A stretch of 64,000 bases of DNA. Origin: Ceratothoa steindachneri (lineage: Eukaryota; Arthropoda; Malacostraca; Isopoda; Cymothoidae). The notes below the pieces were generated by a model that was not told the origin of the DNA, did no database searches, and was given only the letters and a program-made list of their open reading frames with translations. Where the stretch lies: NCBI GenBank assembly GCA_963969495.1, contig OZ018328.1, positions 135,939,345-136,003,344 on the forward strand, written 5' to 3'. Position 1 is the stretch's first letter, and every line of letters starts with the position of its first letter. Positions 24,861 through 37,531 of this stretch are shown here, in pieces. A program made the translations under genes and the position numbers.

Positions 24861-25990
24861 AAAAGGGACTCAATTATGAGAAGGTCCGATTTAGATTTTG
24901 ATGAAGATAATATTTTAAATTGATTATAATCTATAGGTATTTTACATGAATAGGAATGAGATCGGACAACAGAGTTTTCTTTTACGGAGAGATCCATTCC
25001 TGTTCTGTAAGTGACCCCACGGTGAGCATCAATGCGAACCTTGAGAAGACGTTCCGTACATCTAATGTACGTTTCCAAAGAACATTTATGACAAGTATAT
25101 TTATATACTATTCTGGAACGCAAAGTGTCAGGAATGGGATCCTTTACAGTGAAAAAATAACTAATTTTTAAGGGGTTTTCAAAAATTGGGGTTAAATTAA
25201 ATTCCGGATAGAATTTTTTCAAAATATTTGACAATTCCTTCCTAAAAGTATCAGTTTGGTATCACATGAAGAGAAAGGAAATGTATAATTGTTTCCAGGG
25301 AACATTATAATTATTTATAGTTTTAAAATATCATTTAAAAAGTTCCTAATGCAATTTTTATAAATATGGGGTGTTTTGGGAGTAGTTTTTAATTTTAAAA
25401 AGTATTAAGTTTTATCATTTTTAAATGGAATAGGGTCCAGTTAAAAAAGATATTGAGAGCACGGTGAATTAAAGTTCTACAAGCATTAACTTTGAATTGA
25501 TAGGTGCATACACTGTTAAAGTTTAAACCAAGGTTACTAAACGTTAGCTGTCGGAAAACGAAAACAGAAAGTACAAAGCAACCCTGATTCTTTTCTATTT
25601 TTACACCCAAAAACGATAAACTGTTATCTGTTTCTGCTTTTATTGTAAATGAAATGTTAGGGTGATATGAGTTTAAGAAGTTCTTGGAAAGTTCCGATTG
25701 AGCAGAAGAGTTAGGAAATAATGTAAAAGTGTCATCTTTGTATCTTTTATAGAATTTAGGTTTGAATATTCTAGGAGAATCATTTAAAAATTTGGTTTCC
25801 AAATGGCACATGAAAATGTTAGCGACAGTTGGTCCAAGTGGAGAACCCATGGCCATACCATCGACTTGCTTGTATACTTCTTTATTAAAAGTGAAAAAAG
25901 AATCTTTGACAGCAAATTCTAGAAGTATTTTAAACGAAGATCGAGGAAGTCCATAATGTAAGCTATTGTGATAAGGAAATAGTTTATTTA
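24797..25990 (-). pseudogene. PLE reverse transcriptase and GIY-YIG nuclease
   Basis: From about 25,990 the minus strand reads YGLPRSSFKILLEFAVKDSF, then VDGMAMGSPLGPTVANIFM and FYKRYKDDTFTLF. The last holds the catalytic YxDD-type box as YKDD. SFLGVKIEKNQG and FRQLTFSNLGLNF follow. After a shift and stop around 25,240-25,400 the frame resumes at 25,234 with FYPEFNLTPIFENPLKI and YKYTCHKCSLETYIRCTERL, the GIY-YIG nuclease with altered signature (YKY and YIR). It ends at 24,797. The RT fingers are absent 5'. The protein would prime and copy element RNA at the target; this copy is dead. Confidence 0.93.
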
Positions 25991-26049
25991 CAACTACTCA
26001 TTCTGGTGGATAAGACTTAAAATAAAAAATATTATAAGCTTTTCCTTAG

Positions 26050-26625
26050 ACATAATTAAATATAATTAGCCTCAGTTAAATAATGACTCTACTTCCACAC
26101 CGTTATATATTGCCTGATTAATTTCGTTTGAATTTTGAGGTTTTTAACTAGTTACCATTAATTAATTACCATTTAAACAACCAACTAGCTAGCATTTTTG
26201 TTTTTCGACCAACCAACTACATAGATCAGAGAACCAACTAATACTAAATCACATCTTTCCTGATAGTATAATTTTTAAATTTCATTCATTCATCTCACAG
26301 CTTTTTCCGAATCAGATAAAAATTTTTAGTGTATTTATTGAGGTTTTCCTTTTCATCCAATTGTAACCTTATTAATTTCGTTTGAATTGTTTTTTAACTT
26401 AATATACATAATTTTGTCCTTTATCTTGCATTTTGATATATTTTTTGCTTTTACATCCTAGTACATTTTTAACCTAAAGCCATTAATTATCATTGTTCTC
26501 ATAATTGTTAAACAATTGTTCTTATATAAATCTTTAATATTCTAGCCTAGATGATGGGTCCAGAGCCTGAAACGTTGGCAATATGTTATATTCAGTACTT
26601 GCTCTCCTTTTTCTGCTACTATATA
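26050..26625 (+). repeat. Right inverted arm of PLE 2
   Basis: Inverted copy of the 3' end of PLE 2. It carries TGATGG...GCCTGAAACGTTGG at about 26,552-26,578, hammerhead-like, followed by a tail ending in TATATATA. Confidence 0.88.
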
Positions 26626-26689
26626 TATAATATTTTTGCTATTTAAAATACAATGATTACGTAATATCCTTCTTCAAACCGTCATCAAC

Positions 26690-28195
26690 GCGCCCCTTGG
26701 TTCACCATGGAACTTCTTCGTTCAAGGAGGTCCTTACGTTCCCATAAACGTGCCCTTCGTAAACCACGCTCCCGTGGGCAGGACACGACCTCCCTCTCAC
26801 TTGCCTATCACCTTGCTACTTCGACTTATTCTTCCAAATTAAAATCAGCGCGCGAGGCTCATTCACGCAAACTTTTGTCTGAGAGCAAGAATGACCCCCG
26901 GACTATCTTCCGTCTCCTCTGTCGTCTCTCCTCGCCTAGCCCCATCCCCCCCTCCTCTCCTCCCATCAACCCCTCTATTCTTTCTAAATTTTTCTCTAAT
27001 AAAGTTATTAAATTTCGCGCCATACTACCCCAGTCGTCTGAACAAGCCCATTCTGTTCTCCCCGACCATACTCCATTGCCGCTTAACGTCCTCACTCGGG
27101 CGTCCTCTGAGGAAGTAACTACCCTGATCTCACGCTCTAACAAATCTGGATCCCCTAAGGACGTCTTTCCAGCCAAATTCCTCCACCAAATTCTCCCTGC
27201 TATCCTCCCACTGATTCGTCATCATTTAACACTTCTCTTGCCACAAGGGGGGGGGGGTCCCTCTTCCTTCAAACATGCCTTAATTCGACTTATACTTAAA
27301 AAAACACACCTTAACCCCTCTGAATCATCTAGCTATCGCCCTATCTCACAGCTTCCGTTCCTCTCTAAGATCATCGAGAGAGTGGTTTTCTCTCGTCTTA
27401 ATGACCATATGTTTAACTGCAATATCGATGAAACGTACCAATCGGGGTTCAAAGCGAAGCACTCTGCTGAAACCGCTCTTTTTAATGTTTTAGACGGTTT
27501 ACGTAGAGCTGCTGATAGGGGTTGTACGTCCATTCTAGTCCTCCTAGACCTCTCCTCTGCTTTCGACACCATCGACCACACTGTCCTCCTTGATCGTCTT
27601 TAAACTTTCCTTAGTCTCTCAGGCATCGCACTTGCTTGGTTCCGCTCATACTCGTACCTCTCCTCCCGCACTCAGTCGGTCGCGCTCGATAACCTGAGCC
27701 CGTGCCCATTCATTTTGGGGTGCCTCAGAGCTCAGTCCTTGGTCTCCTCCTCTTTCGCATCTACTCACTTCCTCTTGGCTCCCTTCTTCGCGATTTGGGC
27801 CTGTCTTTCCACCTCTAGGCTGATGACACTCAAATATACCTTTCTTCATCCCCTGTGTCTTTCTTTCAATCCATTACCAAGCTCCTTTCAGCCTACATAA
27901 ACCTCTATAAACGAATGGCTGTCTGACAACTTTCTGAAACTTAGCCACGACAAAACTGAATTTCTCCTTGTTGGTACCGCTTCGATGGTGGAGAAATATA
28001 AAGCTCTCTTTCCATCCCTTAACCTTGGGGAAACCAATGTCTCCTCCTCTGTTTCCGTCAGTAATCTTTGTGTTATTTTAGACGAGCAACTATCGTTTAA
28101 ACCGCACATCCATCGTATCTGTAAATCTTCCCTCGGTTTTCTCCGCAACTTTTCACGTGTTCGATCTCATCACCTACAAGGCCCTAAACCTTTTA
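26690..28195 (+). pseudogene. L2-like LINE ORF2, 5'-truncated, decayed
   Basis: Reverse transcriptase of a non-LTR retrotransposon. The frame enters at PWFTMELLRSRRSLRSHKRA (the linker after the endonuclease, as in L2-like LINEs), then SKFFSNKV, SGSPKDVFPAKFLHQILPA, SSYRPISQLPFLSKIIERVV and VLLDLSSAFDTIDHTVLLDR. The last is RT block A with its catalytic Asp. A stop follows at 27,601. The YADD block is garbled (expected near 27,810). The C-terminal part resumes with NEWLSDNFLKLSHDKTEFLL, then LDEQLSFKPHIHRICKSSL and TYKALN near 28,175-28,188. The endonuclease is absent. A polyG run (27,248-27,256) interrupts the coding sequence. A segment of the C-terminus lies inverted just downstream. Confidence 0.85.
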
Positions 28196-28196
28196 T

Positions 28197-28429
28197 GTGA
28201 TGAGATGAATTTTATAGTGGGTACGGAAGCCAATAGGTAACCAGTGTAGCTCCTGTAACCGGGAGCGACGAAGGAGGAGCCGGGCAGCATAGTTTTGAAC
28301 TAGTTGTAGGAGGCAAAGTGACGAAGAAGGGAGATTCACTAGGGGAGAATTGCAGTAGTTTAAGCGTGAGGTGACGAAGGCATGAATAGCAGTCTCAAGG
28401 CTTCGTTAATCAAAATGGGATCGAACACG
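28197..28429 (-). pseudogene. Inverted C-terminal segment of the same LINE
   Basis: Read on the minus strand: RVRSHFD, a stop, then SLETAIHAFVTSRLNYCNS, QLVQNYAARLLL, LHWLPIGFRTHYKIHLIT. This is exactly the part missing from the plus-strand copy between RVRS and LITYKALN. Short inverted matches define the edges: 28,156-28,173 against 28,415-28,429 and 28,197-28,206. Confidence 0.85.
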
Positions 28430-28439
28430 TTGCTACCTT

Positions 28440-29590
28440 AATGGAAAGTATCGTATGCGGTACATTTATACTACTTGTCTCTCCACAAGAAAGCTTACCA
28501 AAGCATCACAGTCCCTAAGAATTTTAATTTTTAAATTTACTAAATAAATAATGGCTAATAATTCATTGCTTTATTTCTAGGTCATGTTACATGTGGCCCA
28601 AGCACTAAACAAGATCCAAGGGAAGGCACAAGTCTGCCTTGGGATTCTCCTACCAAGATTTGTTGTGATGGTCTTCAGATCCAAGGACTTGAAGTCAAAA
28701 GACCTCTTTTACTGCACCCCTTTGGTCGACACACTTTTATCAAGCATCGACAAAAGCTTTCGACACTTCCTGGAAGATCAGGAATGTCAGTTGACCCTCC
28801 ATCCCAAGTTTCCCCTTTTGTAGTCGGAGAAGTATGACAAAACCCAGGTCGCCAATGTAAGTGAAAGCCTCGAGTCAACATATCGAGAAATTGCAAACCA
28901 ATAGTGGGAAAAACAACAACGAAGATGAGGAGTATGACTCATTCACTACGCGACCCAGAAACAAGAGAGCATATGAAATCACAAGTCAATGGAAGTCAAG
29001 TTAGAGAAATTGGAGAGCCTCTGACTTGTTGACAGATGCTGCTTTCTTCGGAGAGCGTTGGTAGTGAACTTGTTCATCAGCTTCAACACAGTCATCCTCT
29101 CTATTGTGTAGTGGAGTGTTTGTTTGTATTTGCCGAGATTATCTTAAAGGCCAACAGATCATCCCTTTCTGAGGAAAATTTGCAGGTGCTACTGTTCATG
29201 AAAGGGGAAAATGCATTTCATGGACAAAATTTCTAATGAGAAGGATGAGGTAATTGTTCATCCTTTTTGTTTCATTCAACTACTTTATCAATCATTTTTT
29301 TCTAGTTTATACTAATAGTATGCTTCGATAAGGTTTTCTGTTTTCTCATTTGGGAGGGAGGCCTTTAGAAATTTTGAATTTCTACATTTTATAATGTTAG
29401 CAGGTTTGAGGTGGTTTTTGAGAAAAACCGTTTACTGTAACTTTAAAATAGTAATTAAAGTTAAAATTTTAGCGTTGACTTCCGCCACATTTTTAACAGA
29501 TTGGTTATTAACGAAGTTAGCTTTTTATTTAACGGATTAACGGTAAATAAAGTTAACGTTTTGATTAACTCTGCCCACTTTTGGCTTTAG
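28440..29590 (+). mobile_element. hAT DNA transposon fragment
   Basis: Contains the C-terminal part of a hAT transposase. Its right end has AGTTAACGTTTTGATTAACT followed by CTGCCCACTTTTGG (about 29,550-29,585), which reads inverted as a GTGGGCAGAGTTAA-type hAT terminus. The left terminus and the N-terminal half are missing. Confidence 0.7.
28582..29236 (+). pseudogene. hAT transposase C-terminal half
   Basis: VAQALNKIQGKAQVCLGILL, LKSKDLFYCTPLVDTLLSS and SFRHFLEDQECQLTLHPKF, followed by DKTQVANVSESLESTYREI, correspond to the insertion and late RNase H-fold region of hAT transposases (ZBED/zf-BED-like type). After several stops the dimerisation domain appears at about 29,100-29,200 as CVVECLFVFAEIILKANRSS and LSEENLQVLLFMKGE. 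The usual SSAAVERxFS core is changed to a CVVECLFVF-like sequence. The TTTATTTCTAG just before 28,582 could be a former splice acceptor. Confidence 0.78.
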
Positions 29591-32500
29591 TAATATTACT
29601 TATTTAGAACACTATTGTATACACAATAGTTATAAATTTAAGTTGAAACAAGAAATATTTAGTCAATTTTTGATTCTAAAAATCCTACCATTTTATTTAT
29701 TATACATAATTTAGTAAAATAATAAGTAATTCAAAAATATTAACAAAATATTCAAACATTATTATGATACATATTTAAGTACTTATCTTTCAGAAGTTCA
29801 GCTTTGATTTTTTTTCTAAACCTATTAAAATGTCTTTCTTCCTTCCTCTAGCTCATCGATTTGAGAACCACAAAAGCAAAGCAAAACAGAACGGCAAATT
29901 ATTTGCACGTAATAAATGTCTTCGTCTATAGCCTTTATCAAATATAAGCGATGAATGGAGAAGTAAAATGGAACATGACAAGTAGTATTAATGGTGAATT
30001 ACTCATACGTGGCGCTGTTTATAGTATATACGCACTAAATCCCAGTTGGTTAAACATGTATAGAAAATTTGTCCGGTCCTCATTATTGTATACTTGCCAT
30101 CAATAAATAATATCCCAAGAAAGAACTATACAAACAGCTTCCAATGGACTTTTATTGATTGTTTGTGCACAAAAGTGCCATCCGGGCTTGTCCAGTTTGT
30201 AAGTAAAAAGGTTTAGGATCTCTCATCGAAGTTAGGCATTGATTAGATTCCATGCTTTTGCCGCTCAGCAATTAAGATATATTGATTTGCAATTATTTCT
30301 GTCAATAGTGAACATTTCCAACACCTTTTAGCTGTTTCCTTCTTCCGTACCTTTCTTTTCAAGTCGCAACTAAGATTTATAAAGCATTTTGTTCCTTTGT
30401 TCTCTCTCTTTTAATAGTTACCCCCTCCAATTAAGGGGAGAAAACATTGGCGTACGCATTCGGGAAATTTGTTGCTTACACCCAAACCAAAGAAGACGAT
30501 TGCTTGGCACGAAATTGCTAAAAGAAAATTTCAATAGGACAGATTTTTTCAATTATTTGTTTACTCAAGGAAAGGAAATAATTTTAGCAATATAATTTGC
30601 TCAAGTTTTACTAATATAACCAATAGGGAGTAACAAATATCATTGAGGAAGAAAGTCTATATACCAAGTTATTGCCATTTGTCTTTAGTTGTATCCGACT
30701 CGAAAGGACTATTTCTTCCTTTTTGGGGGACTTCTTATTTTTTTTAAAAACCCCAAAACTAAAAAGAGGCAATCAACTCTTACGAAATGATGGCAAATAA
30801 TTAAAACAATGTTAGTAATATTCTTCATTACAAGCCTTATCCACCAGCATGAGTAGTTATTTATTTAAAAAATTAAGCCAAACGAGAAATCCACCCCAGA
30901 TATTTTTAAGAAGAAGGATGATAAAGTTGGTGAAGTGCGAGAGGAATGTAAAAAAGGTTTATAACGTAAAGTAAGAATGTAACTTGGTGAACGAGGGACC
31001 TGAAGGGCACGCGAATCTACCGCGGTAGCAAGCTTTTCCTCTACATACTTACACCATCAGTTCGCTATGAATGGTCTCTCTCCTGTCCATATAAAGTATA
31101 TACCTTAAAGACCACAAACACTCGAGAATGGCACTCTATTTCTTTGACCACCGATACCAGGCTCAAGTACAGGATACCACTTGTAATACTGTCCATTAAG
31201 AAATGGAGGTATCCTGAACCCTATATATCTGACGTCGCGGGATGAAATACGGGAAGAAGCTTTCCCATCCTCTTATTAGCGGACATATTTAGTCACATTT
31301 ACCACATATATTTAGGTGAAGCTACGTAGGAGAGAATTACTTCTCCGTTACCTACAAAAATAATTAACAGTGGGATGTAAATATAACACTGACACAAGAT
31401 ATATTTTGTTGAATTAACTCAAAATTTTGTTGTAAAATAAACATTGATTTGAATTGGTGTTTTAGGTTGCTAATTCCACCTTTGATAATTAAATTGCCTG
31501 TCATTGAATAAAAAAAGTGGAAGGTTACGGTGTAAACAATGATAAAAGATGGAAAAATCAAGGGAAAGAGAATCCAGAGTCGTAAAGTTAAGCAGAAGGT
31601 GATGAAGGACATAAATGCAGAAAATAAATTTTTGAATTGAAAGGAAAATAAGAAAAGAAGATGGTTTGGATAATTCCTACAATTACTACAATTTGAACTG
31701 AAGAAGTTGAGTTTAGTTTACTCTAAAGAATTTTAACACCTTTGCTATTTTTTTGACCATCAATTTCGATTCCCTTTCCTTATTCTTCTTTCTATCTCCT
31801 CATCCCTTTTTTCTCACTCAGCCTAATTCTTTCCCAACTGAGGGAGGACCTAATTGATTTCCGCTAGTTTCTCTTCTCTAAATAATTTTTAAAAAATAAA
31901 TTATCTTTACGTTGTAGCCGAGTGGAAACATCGCTCCCGATTGCAGCCAAGTTAAGGAAAATTAAGTCGCGAGCGTGGATCACGGCTGGACAGTAGCAGT
32001 TGTGGGGTCAGCAGTCATGGTTTTAATCCTACGTTAAACTGTATCCCCAACTGAGAAATAAAAGGCCTCGAAATGAGTGAGTAAAGATTAATTTCCAATT
32101 TTTAATATTTATTATATTATCTCGTCTCATTATTCTATGAGTGACAAATGCTTAGGAAATGAGTCAAGCACATTAGGAGATGAGCTTCATCTAATCATTT
32201 CAAAGTCCTTTCGAGTAGACGAGTCAAACTGATAGCATTTGCCTCTTTGTTCTATTATAAAATTCAAAGGGATCTGGACAAAGTTTATGATAAATTAACA
32301 ACATGATTAGTAATGAATTTATATTAAAAATTCAATGCCTTTTAAATTTTAACTAAGAATTGGATTTACCCACATAATTCTATTAGATTATCTACTAAGA
32401 AAGCGAAGCAATTTAGTAATAACTACAGCATACATTTAATATTTACTAAGTCGTGTTCTGCCTATGAATAAAACCCGACTAAGTATTGAGTATTATTCAC

Positions 32501-34890
32501 AAAAATTTTACATATAAATCGGAATGCAAAACTGTTTCTGCTACAATCCATCTTACAGCCAGGCTTGGAATACACCCATTTCACTTCTTGAGGAGGGATG
32601 TCCTATCATGAATTCACAATAATACGATCCCCATCCAAAGACAAATGCTTATAAAGATTTATTTTTTTCATTTTCACTGATTTAAGGAAAGGCAGCTGAT
32701 AGGCGGCCTAACCCAAATACGAAGCTCAGTCCTCTTATGGAAAGGATAAACTCCAAATTATTAGGATAGGATTTACATATATTACAATTCATGTGGATAA
32801 AACATCGAAGAGCTGGGTTGAGAGACACATCGAAAGGGAAGAGATGTGAGAATGTCCAAATAGTATGGTAATAAATATTTCTTGTGATATTTAAAGGGTT
32901 TTAGGAAGGACAAAATTTGATCCATGAAACCATATCATTCCGACATCTCTATTCATTTACAAAATTTTAAGGGAAGCCTTTTTCTAATTTTTGAAGGCCG
33001 TTTATTTAAGTCATTCTTCAAAACGAACCCAATCTCTAAGTGGTAGCATCTTTTTATTTTAAAATGCTTGTATTGGTATCTCAAGAACAAATCTTTTGTT
33101 AAGCTGCTTCCCAGGCCAGCAGATTCTATCCAGGACTAGTCTCCTTTTACAATACGCTACCGATAGTAGCGCTGATGTGCCACAACCCCACTTTGTGTGA
33201 AGGCGACTAATGAGGTTGATTATTATGGTGGTGATTAAATGCATGGGTATTTTCCTGATGCTGCTTGATACGAAAATGTTCATTAAGATAATTGTATCCT
33301 TCTGCAGCTCTCTACTTGAGTAATGTTAAAAAATGCTTTAATCTTGCTTAAATGGGGAATTAGGGACAAATTGTATTTCCAATATTAATAGCTGTTATCT
33401 TGAATAAGAGAAATAATTCAGAAATCCTTGATAGGGTAGTAAAAACTTGCGATCATGATCCATACCTGAGTTTCCACTATTGATCCGAATACTGAAACTA
33501 AGCCATGGATACATAGCCATAAGGCAGTACTGAATCTGTTTTCCTATCATATAAGATGCAGCATAAATGGCTTTAGTATAATAGATTAATCGAGAAAGCA
33601 AAATCCAACCGGTTACCAAGACTCAAATTTTATTGAAACTACGTTCATAAAGATAGGAATTAAGTTAGGTAAATTGAAATGCGTGTAAATAACATAGCCC
33701 GAATTTGTCAGTGTATTGAAGTGCTAAGACGATGTTGAAACTGCGTGAATAAATCAAGACTAAATTTATATTCGACCAGGAATCAAGCAAAAATTAAATC
33801 TTACCCAAACTGCATAGCACGTGTAAAGAATTAAGGAAATCTAACATAAACATTGGAAAATATTAAATATAAAATGAAAAGAAAACTACAGATATTCAAA
33901 GCATGTGGTAGGAGATAATTTAAATGGTTTATGGATTAAGTATGCACCCGCTCGTTCTGTCAGAGTAATCGAATATTTATGCGCTAGCCAACAAAAATAA
34001 CAATATATTACTGAATGATATACAAATTTAACAATATAATACTATAAAATAAACCCACATAGAATAAACAACAAAAACTAAGTAAAATGAAAACCAATTA
34101 AGAGTGATGCTCTGCTTCTCTTGAAGGAGGTCCGCTTCCCTACGGTACAGAGCGAACAACCAGGCATATAAAAAAATCAAATAGAATGAAAGAGGTCCTC
34201 CTCCTCCAGAACCTCTATCATGGAACCATCAGGAGTGCAGGGTGAAGAACCATGGTACAAGACAAGAGGAAGCAACCTCGGTCGTCACGATATTACGAGA
34301 GGTACTACGGACAAAACTATCCCAATAGTATCCTACTCTCAGGAGGACAAAGCTTTTTTTCATAAAGGTTTATGCCAGCGCTACATCAGATGGCGCGGCG
34401 ACCAGTGAGTGTGGCCGATTCAAAGACGAGAGAAATTACTCGGTAAAGTGGAGGCATTGACTGATAGGTCTTTAAGAAACAATTCGGCTGCAATAGCACA
34501 CAAATCTAAATTCTCTCTTGGCCTCCCCCATCTTCTTTGCCATGCATCCTAAGGGGTAGCTTTATCCTTCCCATGTAGAGCGTGCCGATAACATTTGGTA
34601 TGAACGCAGATACCAGTGATATATTCGATGTTCATGGAAAAGAGAGTGATGCTGAAAACATATCCCAGCGCTACACTCCGCTCTTGTCCTACAGGCTCGG
34701 AGAAGGCCTCAACCACCAGTACGCAGAATCAGTGATCATGTAAGAACTCACACAAAAAAAAATGGAAAGGCATCCCCTCTCAACCTTAAGTGGAATTTAT
34801 CCCTTTACCTTATTACCACGCATTATCATAGGCCTCTAAATATGAAAATAACTTGACGAACTGCTCCCTTAGAAAAAAATTAGCTAACAT
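29591..34890. other. Long AT-rich stretch without recognisable genes
   Basis: I see no gene, RNA or classified element. Minor items are a hairpin CAGGATACC/GGTATCCTG at about 31,161-31,216 and a weak tRNA-like A box at about 31,919. None is strong enough to annotate further. Confidence 0.5.
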
Positions 34891-34899
34891 ATAAGCTGA

Positions 34900-35310
34900 A
34901 AATTCCTACTTCACCTTGTAAATTGGCGTGAACTAAGCCCAGACTTGCGAATGCAAGCACGTTAGACATTCGCCAGGAATTTAGTGAGGCAGCCTCCGAC
35001 AAGGCTTTTGAATAGAGCGATCAGAATTTCCAAGTCTCATTCACCTTGGTGTCGAAGCATGACGTACGGGATATCATCCGGACCAAAAGAGGTATCCGCG
35101 CAAGAATCCCAGTGATTGAAGGCTTTCGTGCATCTGAAGGTGAAGTCAAATTGAAGCTTTTCAGTCACCTATACACGTGCTTGGAATCTTAAGTAAGCAT
35201 GGTCCCTCCTGAAGAATGCTTCAAAAGCAGTCGTCATAGATTTAACCACGGAGGTGGACTTCAATATGATAGTAACGTCTTTCAAAACAAAACGGATCTG
35301 GCCGCGCCTA
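34900..35310 (-). pseudogene. LINE reverse transcriptase scrap
   Basis: The minus strand reads FGPDDIPYVMLRHQGE, a stop, then DLEILIALFKSLVGG. The GPDDIPYxML...LLxLF pattern is the finger motif that precedes RT block A in Jockey/I/R1-type LINEs. Sequence either side degenerates and no catalytic motif is left. The identification rests on one motif and is moderate. Confidence 0.5.
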
Positions 35311-36340
35311 ACGAAATTCACACAGGGTGAAATTGTTCAGACGGAGGCTGTAGTGCTTATGGGCAAATCTTTTCTCTCTGAAAGCCATCTCACACTCAGT
35401 CGACCACAAAGTTAGTCATCAGTCATCTTATCGAGTGCAGACCACTGTGCTCGATCCAAGAATCATCAAAACGTTTTCTAGGGGGGCAGTGGTTCGAAAA
35501 AGTATATATATAGCAATGTGATCGCTACATTTAAATCCTCTACTACTCTTCATCTAAAATCCGTGTGTGTATCAGGAGAGTAGAAGAAGAGATTTTATTT
35601 GGTAATAATAGCAGGTAAAGGAAAATGATGTTGAAATTTTCCAAATTAAGAGAACACCAATCTCTAATTTTTCGAAAAGTTCCTCTGGGATTGATTGTGT
35701 AGTCACCCGAGATGTAGTGTGAACCGTTCAGGTGTTTGGGGAGAAGACATGGACTCAGAAGCTACATTATGATGCGAGGGAACTCTGCCTTATCGAGATG
35801 TCTAACTGCGAAAACTAGAGAGACAGTAAAATAATAATTATTCAGAAAGAGCTGGACTAATAATTACTGAAGGAGTTTTGAAGACCCATTGGAAGAACGA
35901 AGATATAAATTGAGCTTCCCTCTGCCCGTACCCAGCCCATGGTGGGGGCTCGCAAAATCCTTAAACCCCGAGAGTTTATGCATGGTGAGAATCGATATGT
36001 ACACAAAATACCCCCTGGAGACTGACACAAATTGTAAAAAGTAGAGATAAAACTCTGCAGCCTCGCCCAGTGAGCCAGAATTCCGCAGCAATTCCATTAC
36101 AGGCATCTTCTCTGTGGATCTATCATGAGAGAGCTTTTGTAGCCTTCTTTGACGAGGAATTGCTCACATATATGTCGATCGGCCTTTAAGATACAGACCA
36201 AGGGATATTGGGTGCAGAATGCGTGATTACGCCGTTTTGAGGTGGAAGGCTTCAACTTTACCCCACCGTCCAACTAGAGGAAAATGCAAGGAAGGAGTTG
36301 GACGAACATGCATTCATATGGAATATGGAAAGAGATGAGG
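35311..36340. other. No gene recognised
   Basis: Nothing supportable. May contain more of the decayed LINE to its left. Confidence 0.45.
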
Positions 36341-36905
36341 GGGTTATAAAATGGAGAGGGGGAAGGGATCGGGGGCAGGGGAAGAGGCGGATAGGGGGTA
36401 AGGGGAAAGGGGGGAGGGGAGTGGCGGTGTGTTAGGGAGAGGATGGAGGGAGAAAGGGGATAGAGAGCGAGAGATGGAGGGGAGGAGAGTGGCAGTGTGT
36501 TGGAGAGAGGATGGAGGGAGAAAGGGGATAGAGAGCGAGAGATGGGGGAGGGAAACTGGAGAGAGAGGTGAGGAAAGGGAGAGGGGGAGAGGGAAACTGG
36601 AGAGAGAGGTGAGGAAAGGGAGAGGGGGAGAGGGAGATAGAGAGAGGGTGATAGGCCGAGGGGGCAATGTAGGATAGACATTTGGGAGATAGGGATGTAG
36701 GAAGGTGTGGAGAGGGAGAGGGAGGGGATGAGTAAGGGAGGTGAGCTAGAGTGAGGGAGAGGGAGGAGTGAAGGAGATAGAGGGGCGATAGAGGAGGCGG
36801 AGAAAGGGTGAGAGAGTGACGGGATAAAGATGTGGAAATGGAGGGAGGAGAGAGAGGAGGGAGGAAAGGAAGAAGGAGGTGGGATTGTGAACTGAGGGGG
36901 GTAAA
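36341..36905. repeat. Purine-rich tract with tandem repeats
   Basis: About 560 bp almost entirely G/A on the plus strand. Two repeat scales are visible: a ~70-bp unit (36,426-36,485 repeated at about 36,497-36,546) and a ~41-bp unit (GAAACTGGAGAGAGAGGTGA, twice between about 36,552 and 36,630). The 216-codon minus frame is Ser/Pro/Leu low complexity, not a gene. Confidence 0.93.
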
Positions 36906-36971
36906 TAATGCATTGGAAATTCATACCAGTTTAAAATATTGAAAAAATCACGTTCTAGAAATATAGGGTGT

Positions 36972-36972
<1 letters not shown>

Positions 36973-37055
<83 letters not shown>
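36973..37055. repeat. (TA)n microsatellite
   Basis: Abuts the second TIR element copy. Confidence 0.97.
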
Positions 37056-37060
<5 letters not shown>

Positions 37061-37531
37061 GGCGACTCCAGGTCATCAGTGTCACTCGGGCTCATCGCAG
37101 ATTTCGCATAAAAGTCATGTATAAAAGAAGGTAAGAGACGTAATGCACAACGCAGACACATATGTGCACTGAAAATTTAACAATAAGAAGGAAATACAGT
37201 TTTAATATAAAAATTACTCACTGTATTTATACATGGACTTCAGTCGTCCTGGTTTAATGGCGAACTCGCAAAATATCCTGTCGTACAGCTCCCTCTTCTT
37301 GCCCAAGTTGAAGAATTTCACGTTTTTCTGCAATATTTCTCGCCCCAATTGCTTATTTTTTTATATTTAGCGCTATGTCTTTCTCCATTTCTAAGTTACA
37401 GGTAAAAATAAAGTAACCCTGCAAAACACAACTGATCTTTCCACACAGAAGCACAGAATAACAGCAATAAACTAAGGACAGCGGCGTGCACAACAAACAT
37501 TAGCCAGAGACCAATCTGACTGTCACCTGTG
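37056..37531. mobile_element. Second copy of the TIR element, internally deleted
   Basis: 37,056-37,270 aligns with 22,954-23,170, and 37,310-37,530 aligns with about 23,575-23,800. The roughly 400 bp in between are missing. It breaks off at 37,531 where Penelope-like element 3 begins, so the right end is lost. Confidence 0.75.

Larger units (their letters stand above)
24405..26625 (-). mobile_element. Penelope-like element 2 with long inverted arms
   Basis: A 5'-truncated Penelope-like retroelement on the minus strand (RT from about 25,990 down to the 3' tail at 24,405). It is joined at its 5' side to an inverted, plus-strand copy of its own 3' end (26,050-26,625). The arms align over roughly 450 bp, including the last ~20 codons. 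Inverted flanks of this kind are a known habit of Penelope-like elements. Both outer ends meet TA-rich DNA. Confidence 0.88.

Noticed and set aside
31910..32060. A tRNA- or SINE-like sequence beginning GTAGCCGAGTGG
   Set aside because: Only an A-box-like block is present; I found no B box and no second copy.
33059..33283. 74-codon minus-strand frame
   Set aside because: No motif, AT-rich surroundings, no supporting context.
36274..36924. 216-codon minus-strand frame rich in Ser/Pro/Leu, and the similar 144-codon frame at 2,121-2,555
   Set aside because: Pure pyrimidine tracts rarely form stops; the protein is low complexity without any domain.
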